Shown here piece by piece: positions 16,910-28,200 of a stretch of 64,000 nt of DNA. Location: contig CP083650.1 of NCBI GenBank assembly GCA_020099315.1, forward strand, positions 3,658,001 to 3,722,000, in the 5' to 3' direction. A program made the translations under genes and the position numbers. This stretch comes from Citrobacter europaeus (GTDB taxonomy: Bacteria; Pseudomonadota; Gammaproteobacteria; Enterobacterales; Enterobacteriaceae). The stretch's first letter is position 1. Every line of letters starts with the position of its first letter. Below the pieces are notes generated by a model. It did no database searches and was not told the origin of the DNA. It saw nothing but the letters and a program-made list of their open reading frames with translations.

Positions 16910-17254
16910 ATGCGCTGTAAAACGCTGACTGCTGCTGCAGCAGTACTACTGATGTTGACTGCAGGCTGTTCCACTCTGGAGCGAGTGGTTTACCGCCCTG
17001 ACATCAACCAGGGGAATTATCTGACACCGACCGATGTCGCCAAAGTGCGCACGGGTATGACGCAACAACAGGTTGCTTATGCCCTGGGTACACCAATGAT
17101 GTCCGATCCTTTTGGCACTAACACCTGGTTTTATGTGTTCCGTCAGCAGCCTGGACATGAAGGCGTAACCCAGCAAACGCTGACGCTGACCTTTAACAGC
17201 AGCGGCGTATTGACCAACATTGATAACAAACCCGCTCTGACCGACAACAAGTAG
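16910..17254 (+). CDS. bamE: BamE, outer-membrane assembly lipoprotein
   Basis: A 114-residue lipoprotein with signal MRCKTLTAAAAVLLMLTAGC and the acylated Cys at residue 20, then the SmpA/OmlA fold (NYLTPTDVAKVRTGMTQQQV, LGTPMMSDPFGTNTWFYVF). It is a subunit of the BAM complex that binds BamD and phosphatidylglycerol. It sits in its usual place after recN. Note that a second SmpA/OmlA-type lipoprotein is carried on element 1 at 49951. Confidence 0.97.
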   Translation: MRCKTLTAAAAVLLMLTAGCSTLERVVYRPDINQGNYLTPTDVAKVRTGMTQQQVAYALGTPMMSDPFGTNTWFYVFRQQPGHEGVTQQTLTLTFNSSGVLTNIDNKPALTDNK

Positions 17255-17265
17255 GTTTGAAGATC

Positions 17266-17297
17266 AAAAAAAGGTGCTCAATGAGCACCTTTTTTAT
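17266..17297. terminator. Bidirectional terminator between bamE and rnfH
   Basis: The stem AAAGGTGCTCA-ATGAGCACCTTT is flanked by A and T runs, ending both convergent transcripts. Confidence 0.9.
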
Positions 17298-17303
17298 TGT
17301 CTG

Positions 17304-17600
17304 TTATTTTTTAGCGGATTTCTCTGCTCGCTGTCTGCGCAGCTCTTTTGGATCAGCAATCAGTGGCCGGTAAATTTCCACCCGATCGCCGTCATGCAGA
17401 ACATCAGCAAGCTTTACCGGACGGCTGTAGATACCCACTTTGTTTTTACTGAGATCGATATCGGTTCGTAACTCCAGCAGCCCGGAAGCGCGGATAGCCT
17501 CTTCCACTGTTGCACCCTGCTGCAGCGTTACGCGCTGTAAATACTGTTTCTCAGGCAGCGCGTACGCCACTTCAACGACAATTTTAGCCGACGCTGACAC
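17304..17600 (-). CDS. rnfH: RnfH, ubiquitin-like-fold protein
   Basis: A 98-residue UPF0125 protein with core KIVVEVAYALPEKQYLQRVTL and VGIYSRPVKL. Its cellular role is not firmly known; the beta-grasp fold resembles ThiS/MoaD but it lacks the C-terminal Gly-Gly. The start is set at GTG 17600 (MSASAKIVV) with AGAGGTTTACA before it, overlapping the end of ratA by 17 bases. The longer upstream frame is the ratA gene in another register. Confidence 0.88.
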   Translation of the reverse strand: MSASAKIVVEVAYALPEKQYLQRVTLQQGATVEEAIRASGLLELRTDIDLSKNKVGIYSRPVKLADVLHDGDRVEIYRPLIADPKELRRQRAEKSAKK

Positions 17601-18027
17601 TGTAAACCTCTTTCGCGCGAACCGTGAAGGCTTGCACCATATTTGAAGCCAGTTCTTTAAAGATACGGCCAAACGCCAGCTCGATTAACTTATTGGTAAA
17701 CTCAAAATCGAGATGAAATTCAATACGACACGCTTCATGACTCAGTGGCGTAAACTTCCAGCCGCCAATCAGTTTCTTGAACGGTCCATCGACCAGATGC
17801 ATCAGGATGCTCTGGTTACTGGTCAGTTGATTGCGCGTGGTGAATGTTTTGCTAATCCCTGCTTTCGAGACATCCACAGCGGCCGTCATTTGTCCCGGAG
17901 TCGACTCCAGGACGCGGCTACCGGTGCAACCCGGCAAAAACTGGGGATAGGATTTAACATCATTCACTAACTGATACATCTGTTCCGCACTGTAAGGTAC
18001 TAAAGCGGTCCGGCTAATCTGAGGCAT
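17584..18027 (-). CDS. ratA: RatA, ribosome association toxin / coenzyme Q-binding START-like protein
   Basis: A 147-residue polyketide-cyclase/START-fold protein (MPQISRTALVPYSAEQMYQL, FLPGCTGSRV). It is homologous to Coq10-like proteins. In E. coli it was reported to bind 50S subunits and hinder 70S formation, and to form an apparent pair with rnfH, although a true toxin role is debated. Start ATG 18027 follows GGGAATTGTT; alternatives at 18039 and TTG 18048 are in frame. Confidence 0.9.
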   Translation of the reverse strand: MPQISRTALVPYSAEQMYQLVNDVKSYPQFLPGCTGSRVLESTPGQMTAAVDVSKAGISKTFTTRNQLTSNQSILMHLVDGPFKKLIGGWKFTPLSHEACRIEFHLDFEFTNKLIELAFGRIFKELASNMVQAFTVRAKEVYSVSVG

Positions 18028-18181
18028 AACAATTCCCATCAATATCAATCACACAAATAATACCATTTATCACCTGCTAAAAAAAACGCTATAGCCTAAC
18101 TCGTGCTAAGATAGCGCCTTGCGCCCCGCTGGATGAAATGGGGTGTTTTTCGATTCCAGATTACCTATACTGAGCGGCATT

Positions 18182-18664
18182 ATGACGAAGAAAAAAGCAC
18201 ACAAACCTGGCTCAGCCACAATCGCGCTGAACAAGCGCGCACGACACGAATACTTTATTGAAGAAGAGTTCGAAGCTGGACTCGCCCTGCAAGGTTGGGA
18301 AGTCAAATCCCTGCGCGCGGGTAAAGCTAACATCGGCGACAGCTATGTCATTCTCAAAGACGGCGAAGCGTTCCTGTTTGGCGCCAACTTCACGCCGATG
18401 GCGGTGGCCTCAACACACGTGGTCTGCGATCCCACCCGTACCCGTAAGCTGTTGTTAAACCAGCGTGAGCTCGACTCTCTGTATGGTCGTATGAATCGTG
18501 ATGGTTATACCGTCGTTGCGCTTTCGCTGTACTGGAAAAACGCCTGGTGCAAAGTGAAAATTGGCGTCGCGAAAGGTAAGAAACAGCACGATAAGCGTTC
18601 CGATGTGAAAGAACGCGAATGGCAGGTAGATAAAGCGCGTATTATGAAAAATGCTGGCCGCTAA
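18182..18664 (+). CDS. smpB: SmpB, tmRNA-binding protein of trans-translation
   Basis: A 160-residue protein from MTKKKAHKPGSATIALNKRA, in effect identical to E. coli SmpB. The OB-fold core has GWEVKSLRAGKANIGDSYV; the basic tail DKRSDVKEREWQVDKARIMK enters the mRNA channel. It works with the ssrA tmRNA encoded 17 kb downstream to rescue stalled ribosomes. The bap locus is inserted between these two partner genes. Confidence 0.98.
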   Translation: MTKKKAHKPGSATIALNKRARHEYFIEEEFEAGLALQGWEVKSLRAGKANIGDSYVILKDGEAFLFGANFTPMAVASTHVVCDPTRTRKLLLNQRELDSLYGRMNRDGYTVVALSLYWKNAWCKVKIGVAKGKKQHDKRSDVKEREWQVDKARIMKNAGR

Positions 18665-18678
18665 ACGAAACTTCCCTG

Positions 18679-18708
18679 TGACCAGTCTCTCATTCTGAGG
18701 CTGGTTCT
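18679..18708 (+). terminator. smpB terminator
   Basis: GACCAG and CTGGTTC-side bases form a stem (ACCAGTCTC / GAGGCTGGT) followed by TTATTTTTTAG. Confidence 0.7.
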
Positions 18709-19245
18709 TATTTTTTAGTTATTGAAACCCACCCAATACATTCACCAGGTTTATAGTTTATTTGTGCTGAATCGTTCAGGTATGAAATAAACCTCCCTGA
18801 CGTTACGATAGCAGTCCATAGTCTAATAAAATAAAAGTTCAAGACCATTACGCTCATATTTTTACTTATTTAATAACACTATTATTACTGGTGTTTATTA
18901 TATTAATGCGTATTCACGCTAAAATAAAAACCATAAAATACAATATGTTATAATAGCTGAGATCGTTAAAAGCATACTGGAAAGTATCCTTTTCAAATCA
19001 CTAAATACTTTTTTAATATGGATAAGTTGCAGAATACTTTCTTTCTGACTATATCATCTAATACGAAAGAACTATTCAACCCAAAGGGCCCGAACGTAAT
19101 TAATCAATAAAATAACATCTGCTTGACCTAATCAATGAAATTACATGTGTAAATTCATCTTTATGATGAACGGGCCCCTGTCTGCTCATTTTCCCAACGC
19201 GCTGTTGCGGATTAATACTCCCGGCATGCCATCAGGAGTGAACAT
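18709..19245 (+). promoter_or_regulatory. AT-rich upstream region of bapA
   Basis: More than 500 bases without a gene, markedly AT-rich compared with both neighbours, which is typical of H-NS-silenced control regions. A GGGCCC-centred pair lies at 19086-19091 (AAAGGGCCCGAACG) and 19172-19177 (GAACGGGCCCCTG), forming an interrupted inverted repeat. AGGAGTGAACAT directly precedes the bapA ATG. I see no tRNA or small ORF worth calling. CsgD control is known for Salmonella bapA, but I cannot place a site. Confidence 0.5.
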
Positions 19246-22200
19246 ATGCGTCTACTCGCCGTTGTATCAAAATTAACTGGCGTTTCCACAAATGTTGAAT
19301 CCTCTGAAGTTACGCTCAGTTCGCCTTCTATCGTGAAACTGTCGGTGTCACGTGAGGAGGTGAGCCAACTGACACGCGTTAATCAGGACTTGGTTGTCAC
19401 ACTCCGCTCAGGTGAAACCATCACCATTAAAAACTTCTATGTCGGAAAAGGTGATGCGCAAAACCAGCTTGTTCTGGAAGACAGCAATGGCGCGCTATGG
19501 TGGGTTCAGGATACTGACGGGGCATTCCATTTCCAGCATCTGGACGATCTCACTCCGCTGATGACGGCCGAAGGTAGCCATGAAGGCGGCGCCGTCTGGC
19601 CGTGGGTTCTTGGCGGGATCGCGGTCGCGGGCGGAATTGGCCTTGCTGCGGGTGGTGGTGGCGGTGGCGGCGGTGGAGGAAGTGATAATAACGCCGGGAA
19701 CGGTAGTGGTGGGAACGGCAATGGCAATGGCAATGGCAATGGCAATGGCAACGGTGAAGGTAACGGCAATGGTGAAGGTAACGGTGGGAACGGTAGTGGC
19801 GACGGCGATGGTGGCACACCGCCAACGACAACCCCTAACATGCCTGACGTACCCGTTATTACCAGCGTAATCGATAACCAGGAGCTGATTACTGGTCCTG
19901 TTAATCAGCAGGAATCCACCAACGATAATACGCCCACTCTGCAGGGCACCGGTCCCGCAAATGCCACATTGCATATTTTTGATAACGGCGTCGAAATAGG
20001 CCAGGTCACTATCGATGCCAACGGCAACTGGTCGTTTACGCCATCATCTCCGCTCGCAGACGGTACCCACCAGTTTACCGTCAGTGCATCAGACGGTACG
20101 GGCAGCAGCGGCATGTCGGACAGCTGGGAGATTATTGTCGATACGCTTGCCCCCGACGCCCCTGTGGTCACGCAGGAAATCGATAATGTTGGTTCCATCA
20201 CCGGTCTTATCGCCAATAACGGCATAACCGACGATGCCACGCCAACTCTCACAGGCACAGGCGAAGCAGGTAGTTTTATCAGCATTTCTGATAATGGCAT
20301 TCTGATTGGCATGGTTCAGGTGGATGACGATGGTAACTGGACGTTTACACCGGACACGCCGCTCAGCGACGGCGTTCACAATCTGACGCTGACGCAAACT
20401 GACGCCGCGGGTAACGTCAGCGCGGAAACGAGCGTGCCGACATTCACAGTTGATACTACCCCGCCTGCCGCCGCGGTCATTACTTCCGTTAATCCGGAAG
20501 GTACAACAGTAACCGGGAGCGCGGAAGCGGGAAGCCTGGTCATTATTATCGACAGCAATAATCAGGTTTTAGGTTCAACCACCGTTGATCAAACCGGTAA
20601 TTTCTCGATCGCGATTTCTCCCTCACAGACGCACGGTGAAGCCCTGATCGCGAAGATTCAGGACCAGGCAGGCAACGTCGGGCCAGACACGTCCTTCAAT
20701 GCCACCAACTCTGGCTACCCGGGCGTACCCGTTATCGTCAGCATTATGGATGATGTTGCCCCTTCAACCGGACCATTGAACAATAATCAGGCCACTAACG
20801 ACCCAACGCCTACGCTCTCGGGTACTGCGGATGCCAACAGCACGGTTAATATTTATAACAACGGGGTGTTTGTTGTAAGCGTGCTTGCCGATACCAGCGG
20901 CAACTGGACCTGGACCTCCGCTACGCTCTTGCCTGACGGCCCACACGCCTTCAGCGCCACGGCGACAAACCAGTCAGGGACAGGAGGCATGTCGGCGGCA
21001 TTTAATATCAGCATTGACACTCTGCCACCGCCAGCGCCGGACGATGTCAGCGTTTCCGCTGATGGTAGCGTCGTCACCGGGACAACTGAGCCGGGCAATA
21101 CCGTAGTTATTACCGACGGCAATAATGTTCAGATCGGCAGCGGCGTCGCCGGAACGGATGGCGCATTTACCATTACCATTAACCCGCCACAGACCAATGG
21201 CGAAACCATTACCGCTATCGCCACCGATCCAGCCGGAAACCCAAGCCCACCGGAAACTGCACTTGCGCCAGACATCACGGCCCCGCAGCCGCCGGCTAAC
21301 TTGCTGATAAATCCCACTGGCGATCAGGTTACCGGCACAGCAGAATCCAATAGCACGGTACATATTCTGGGCCCAGATGGCACAATTATTGGAACGACAA
21401 CCGCCGGCCCGAACGGAAGTTTCACCGCCACGCTGCTTCCGCCGCAGACCAACGGAGAACATCTTGTCGCCAACGCGACGGATGCGGCTGGCAATACCAG
21501 CGGCAACAGCGCGATTACCGCACCGGATACCACGGCACCTGATGCGCCTGCTGGCGTTATCGTCGCCGGTGACGGCGGGTCTGTGAGTGGACAAGCTGAA
21601 GCGGGAAGCACCGTCACCGTCAAAGACAGCAACGGTAATCAGATTGGTGTAGGCCAGGCTGACAGCGGCGGCAACTTCGCCGTGTCGATTACGCCATCGC
21701 AAAAGAACGGCGAAACGGTAAACGTCACCGCAACGGACAGCAGCAATAATGAGAGTCAGCCGACTTCGGCGCTGGCGCCGGATATCACAGCCCCCGGAAC
21801 GCCCATCATTACCGCCGTGACGGATGACCAGCCCATGTACCAGGGCCCTCTCGATAACGGCGACGTCACTAACGACAGCAAACCTAAACTGGAAGGCACC
21901 GCCGAAGCAGGTTCTCAGGTCAAAATTTACGATAACGGCACCCTGCTGACGACCGTTACCGCTGATATCAACGGTAACTGGAACTATACGCCAGCCTCGG
22001 CGCTGGGCGAGGGCGCTCACATCTTCACGGTGACAGCCACAGACGCCGCGAATAACGCCAGCAGCGCGGCAAGCTGGAAAATTATTGTCGATACCATTGC
22101 CCCAACAGTTCCAGTGATAACGTTGGTTAACGATGATGTTGGCAGCATTACGGGTAGTGTGGCAAACAACGGTTGGATCACCAACGACAATACGCCAACC

Positions 22201-25200
22201 ATCTCGGGTACTGGTGAACCAGGTTCACTGGTGAGCCTGTACGATGGCATTCAGCTGTTGACGGTAATTCTTGTCGACAACTCGGGTACCTGGATCTATA
22301 CCGTTCCGGGAAGTCAGGCGCTCAGCGATCGCACCCATCAGTTTACGGTATCGGCAACCGATGCCGCCGGTAATGTCACCACCTCACCCACAGTGGTCAG
22401 CGTTACCGTAGATACCCAACCGCCAAGCGATCCTGTCATTTTGGCTGTGACCGACGACGTTGGGAATGCGCCTATCGATCTACCTACCGGAAGCCGTTCA
22501 AACGATACCTTGCCAGTGCTGAAAGGTACCGGAACAGCCGGTTCTACGGTCACCATCTATGATGGGGCTACGCCAATTGGAAGCACGACTGTTTTACCCG
22601 GAGGCACCTGGAGTATTCAACTCAGCCAACCGCTCAGCGAAGGCTTACACAATTTATCCGCTATCGGAACGGACGTTGCAGGCAACGCCAGCAACGCCGG
22701 GAGCTTTACGTTAACCATCGATACCACGCCGCCAGCCGCACCGGTTATCGTCGCCGGGGAGGGACTGATAGGCAGCGCCACTCTCCCCCTGGCAAACGGC
22801 GGCAGTACGAAAAGTACCACCCCTGTTCTTTCGGGGACTGGCGAGCCGGGAGCTACCATCACCGTTGCAGATAACGGCACAACGTTGGGTAACACCATCG
22901 TCCAGCCTAATGGTACATGGACATTTACGCCGCCAAATGCGCTTCCTGAAGGACCGCATCAATTCACCGCCACAGCGACTGACGTTGCGGGCAACACCGG
23001 GATCCCGTCGGCAAGCTTTACCCTGACGGTAGACAATACGCCTCCCGCACAGCCTGGCGCGCCCATCATTACCGACGATGTGGCTCCGGTTACGGGTGTC
23101 GTGACGAATGGCAACACTAATGACACCACGCCAACCTTTAGCGGTACCGGTACAGCAGGTGATGTTATTTCGGTGTATCTCGATGGCAACGCTACGCCGC
23201 TGGGCACCACCAAGGTTGGTGCGGACGGCACATGGAGCTTTACGCCGACCACGGCTATTAACCCGGACAGTTATCAGGTCACCATCACCGCAACCGATCC
23301 GGCAGGCAACGTCAGCCAGCCGTCGACTGCCGTCACCCTGAACATTGATATTACGCCTCCGGCAACACCTACGATCTCTGCTGCAAATGACAACGCAGGC
23401 ACTGTTCTGGGAGATATCCCAGCAAACGGCACAACCGATGACAGTACGCCAACTGTGCGCGGAACCGGGGAGAGCGGCTCGATCATTACGCTGTATAACG
23501 GCACTACCGTCATAGGCACTACTACCGTAGTAAATGGTTTGTGGAGCATCACACCGACGACGGCGCTGCCCAACGGCACCTACACGCTGACGGCAGTCGC
23601 CACCGATGCTGCAGGCAACCCCAGCGGCACCTCAAACAGCATTTCGTTTACGGTGAATTCGACACCGCTTACCGCCCCGCAGGTGACGGATATTGCAGAT
23701 AACGTCGGCGTGATTACCGGTACACTCGGCAATGGAAGCGTGACGGACGATCTCTCCCCCACCGTCAGCGGAACGGGAACTCCGGGCAGTACGATCCTAA
23801 TCTATGATAATGGCAATCTCATCCCGCTAAACATCACGGTAGGAGCCGATGGTAAATGGAGCGTGGACGTTCCGCTTTCTGCCAATGTGGAACATACGCT
23901 GACCTTTGGCGCACAGGATGCGGCAGGTAATAGCCTCCCGGCGGGCAACCCGGTAATTATAACAACCGATACGCAAGCGCCACCTGCCCCCATCGTAACC
24001 ATCATAGATAATAACGGTACGCTGGTGAACGGGACAGCCGAACCGGGCAGCACCGTCATCATCAGAAATGGCACCACGGTCCTCGGCCAGGCCGTTGCTG
24101 ACAGCATTACCGGCGCTTACACCGTCACGATTTCACCGGCTCAGACGGCGGGTGAAACAATGAACGCGATCGCTCAGGATCAGGCGGGCAACCAAAGCGG
24201 AGAAACATCGTTTACCGCCTCTATCTCGGGCCTTCCACACCCACCGACTTTGCAAATCATCGACGATGTTCCTTCCGGTTTAACTGAAATTGGTAACGGA
24301 AAAACGACCAATGACACGCAGCCAACCTTACAAGGCGTGGCAACAGCCGGCGCTGATGTACATATCTACCAAAACGGAATTCTGCTGATCACCGTCCCGG
24401 CTGACGCGAGTACCGGTGCCTGGAGCTACACCATCCCCAGCGCGCTGGCGGACGGCACGACCTGGAACTACGCGGTCTCTCAAACGGTTGGACTCGACAC
24501 CAGCGGCCTGTCGCCAAACTATGCCATTACCATCGATACCACCGCGCCGCTCGCGCCAGACATCACCGCCGTTACTGATGACGTGGCTCCGGTGACGGGC
24601 AATGTCGGCAGTGGACAAAGCACCAACGACACGCGTCCTACGTTGAGTGGTACTGGCGAAATTGGGGCGACCATTACGGTTTATGACGGCGGCGAGTCCA
24701 TCGGAACCACGACCGTAAACAGCAGCGGAAACTGGAGCTTTACCCCGCAGAATGCCCTGAGCGACGGTATTCACACCTTTACCGCGCGCGCCACCGACGC
24801 CGCCGGAAACCAGGGAGTTGCATCTGCCCCATACCCGATTACGGTTGATACGGGCCTGCCTTCGGCGCCGATCATTGTGTCAGTAACCGATGATGTAGGT
24901 GTAACGTCCACGCTCATTTCCGGGCAGGCAACCAACGATAATACGCCAACCCTGGCAGGTACCACCGAAGCCAATAGCGTAGTCACCATCCGCGATAACG
25001 GCACGGTGATTGGCACAACCACCAGCGACGGAAGCGGCATCTGGAGCTTTACGCCTTCTCCGGCGCTCGGCGAGGGCAATCACGCGTTGACCGCCACGGT
25101 CACGGACGCTGCTGGTAACGTCAGCCCGGCAACAGCGCCATTCTCGCTGTTGGTCGACACACTCCCACCAGTAGTGCCAACGATTGTGTCAGTTATCGAC

Positions 25201-28200
25201 GATCAACCGGGAAGCACTCTGCTGACCAACGGCCAACTGACCAATGATGCCCAACCCACGCTGAATGGCATTACCGAACCCAATGCCATTGTCACTATTC
25301 GCAGTAATGGTACGATCATCGGCACCGCAAATGCCGATGGCTCCGGTAGCTGGAGCTTCACCCCTACCAGCGCGCTGGCTCAGGGCGAAAATATCTTTAC
25401 CGTGACGGCGACGGACGCGGCTGGCAACACCAGTGGAGCCTCCGCCTCGTTCAGCGTTCTGGTCGATTCAATTGCCCCATCAGCACCGGTAATTCTGACC
25501 GTTCAGGACAATACCGCGCCGACAACCGGGCCTATCTCCAACGGGCAAATCAGCAACGAAAGTCGCCCGGCGCTCAGCGGTACCGGTGAAATTGGCGCGA
25601 CCATTACCGTGCTGAGCGATGGTCAACCCATTGGCACCACCATCGTCGGCGCAGGCGGAACCTGGAGTTTTACGCCCTCCGCGGCATTAGGTAACGGCCT
25701 GCATACTCTGACCGTCACGGCTACAGATAGCGCTGGCAATACCAGTCTGCCTTCTGGCGGCTTTACCTACACCGTCGATACTTTGGCACCGACAGCACCG
25801 GTGATTACTCAGGTTGCAGATGATGTCGGCCCGCTGATCGGTAATCTGAACAACGGTCAGGCCACGAACGATCCACTTCCGACACTTAGCGGTACGGCGG
25901 AAGCCAATTCCACGGTGAGAATTTACGATAACGGATCGTTAATCGGCTTTACTTCCGCGGATGGTACGGGCGCCTGGAGCTTCACACCTGGAACCCAGCT
26001 TGGCAACGGTAACCACGCGCTGACGGTAACAGCCACCGACGCGGCCGGAAATATCAGCCCAACGTCTGCAGGATTTAACATCGTTGTGGATACCGTCGCC
26101 CCGCTTGCGCCAACGATTATCCAGGCTTTTGATGACGTGTTGCCGGGAACCGGAACGCTGTCGAACGGAGCCTTTACCAACGACACCCGCCCCGTACTCA
26201 ACGGCTCAGCGGAAGCCGGTGCCCGGGTAGCCATCTACGATAATGGCACGCTGCTGGCAACGGTGACTGCGACGATAGACGGCACCTGGGAATATCTGAC
26301 CACCACACTTGGCAACGGCCAGCATGTGTTTACCGCCATCGCCACCGACGCTGCCGGGAACGTGAGTCCTGTCTCAGGCGGGTTTACTATTAATGTCGAC
26401 ACCATTGCGCCATCCGTCCCACTGCTGGTCTCTGTAGTGGATGATATCGCAGGCGGCGTGTTCAATGCGGCGCTCAGCAACGGACAGTTGACCAACGATG
26501 CGCGCCCGACGCTGAACGGCACCGCCGAGGCAGGCAGCACCGTCAGCATCTACGACGGAAGCACCCTGCTGGGTACCGCTGTGGTGCAAAGCAATAACAG
26601 TTGGTCGTTTACCCCAACCACACCGCTGGCGAATGGATCGCACACCTTCACCGTCACCGCCACCGATGCGGCGGGCAACACCAGCGGCGCGACGCCAGGC
26701 TTTAGCGTGGTGGTCGACACCACGGCGCCGACGCAGCCTTCGATCAGCAGCATTATTGATGATATTGGGCCAAATACCGGGCCGATTGGCAGCAATCAGC
26801 CAACTAACGACGCGCGCCCAACGTTAAACGGCATCACGGAAGCCAACGCGCGGGTTGATATTTATGATAACGGCAGTTTTGTCACCAGCGTGACGGCGGA
26901 TGGTAGCGGCAACTGGAACTACACCCCGGCTACCGCGCTGGCGCAAGGCACCCATTCCTTTACCATCACCGCAACGGACAGTGCGGGTAATACCAGTGGC
27001 ATGTCGTCTGCGGCCGCGATCGTGGTCGATACCGTTGCCCCGGGGATCCCAACCGGGCTGGCGGTAAACGCCAACGGCACCGCGCTCACCGGCGTTGCCG
27101 AGCCAAACAGCACGGTCATTATTACCTCCAGCGGCGGAACGGTGCTCGGCACGGCAACCGCCAATGCCTCCGGTAATTTCACCTTCACGCTGAACCCACC
27201 GCAAATCAGTGGGCAAACGCTGCTGGTTAGCGCACAAGATGCCGCAGGCAACATCGGCACGGCGGGTAACGTGCTGGCACCGTTTACCGGCGTACCGCCT
27301 GCGCCTGTTATTGCCAGCGTGTTCGATGACGTCGGCACGATCACGGGGCCGGTCGCGGCGGGCAAAACCACCAATGACACCCTGCCAACCCTTAGCGGAA
27401 CAGCGCAGGCTAACGCCATCGTCAGCCTGTTCAACAACGGCGTACTAATGGGCACCACAACCGCAGACGGTAACGGGCTGTGGAGCTTTACCCCATCCGG
27501 CGCGCTCAGTGAAGGTAACCACGCGTTTACCGCCACTGCAACCAACGCCAACGGTGCAAGTGGGTTGTCCGGTTCGTTCAGCGTGATTGTGGACACCACG
27601 CCACCGCTCGCGCCAACAATACTGATCAGCGCCGATGGCGGTACCGTCAGCGGCGTCGCCGAAGCGGGAAGCACGGTCACCATTTCTCTGCCCGGCGGCA
27701 CCAGCGTGACGGCAATCGCCAACAGCAGCGGTGTCTACAGCGTAAACCTGCCGGTTCGCCAGATTGAAGGACAGTCGCTGTCCGCCACGGCGACCGATGC
27801 GGCGGGAAATACCTCATCGCCGACAAGCGCTCTCGCACCGGTATTGCCGCTGCTGGCGGAAGACAATGTCACCAGCCTGCCGCTACAAACCGATGTGACC
27901 GTCAGCACCGAGCATCAAAGCGATTATGGCTTCCTGTTGGTCAATGCGCTGGGGAATGTCGCCAACGTACTGGGGAACGATACGGCAAGCGTGAATTTCA
28001 GCATCGCTTCTGGCGGCAGTGGATCCATTACAATCAATGCCGCTGCGACCGGCGTGGTGCTGTCACTGCTGAACACGCTTGAAGTCGTTATCCAGCGCTT
28101 TGACACTGGGCTGAATGCCTGGGTGACAGTGGTGGATACCGGGAAACCAGACTTCGCCAGCCTGCTCACCCTGGGCGCCTCGGGCGTAACGCTCAATTAC

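Noticed and set aside
19506..19974. Overlapping reverse frames rich in Pro, His or Val opposite the Gly-rich part of bapA
   Set aside because: They are antisense to a low-complexity repeat in a long real gene and have no ribosome sites.
20974..22020. A 348-codon minus-strand frame inside bapA (and a similar 267-codon one near 27 kb)
   Set aside because: GC-rich repeats of bapA leave the other strand open; there is no domain or start signal.
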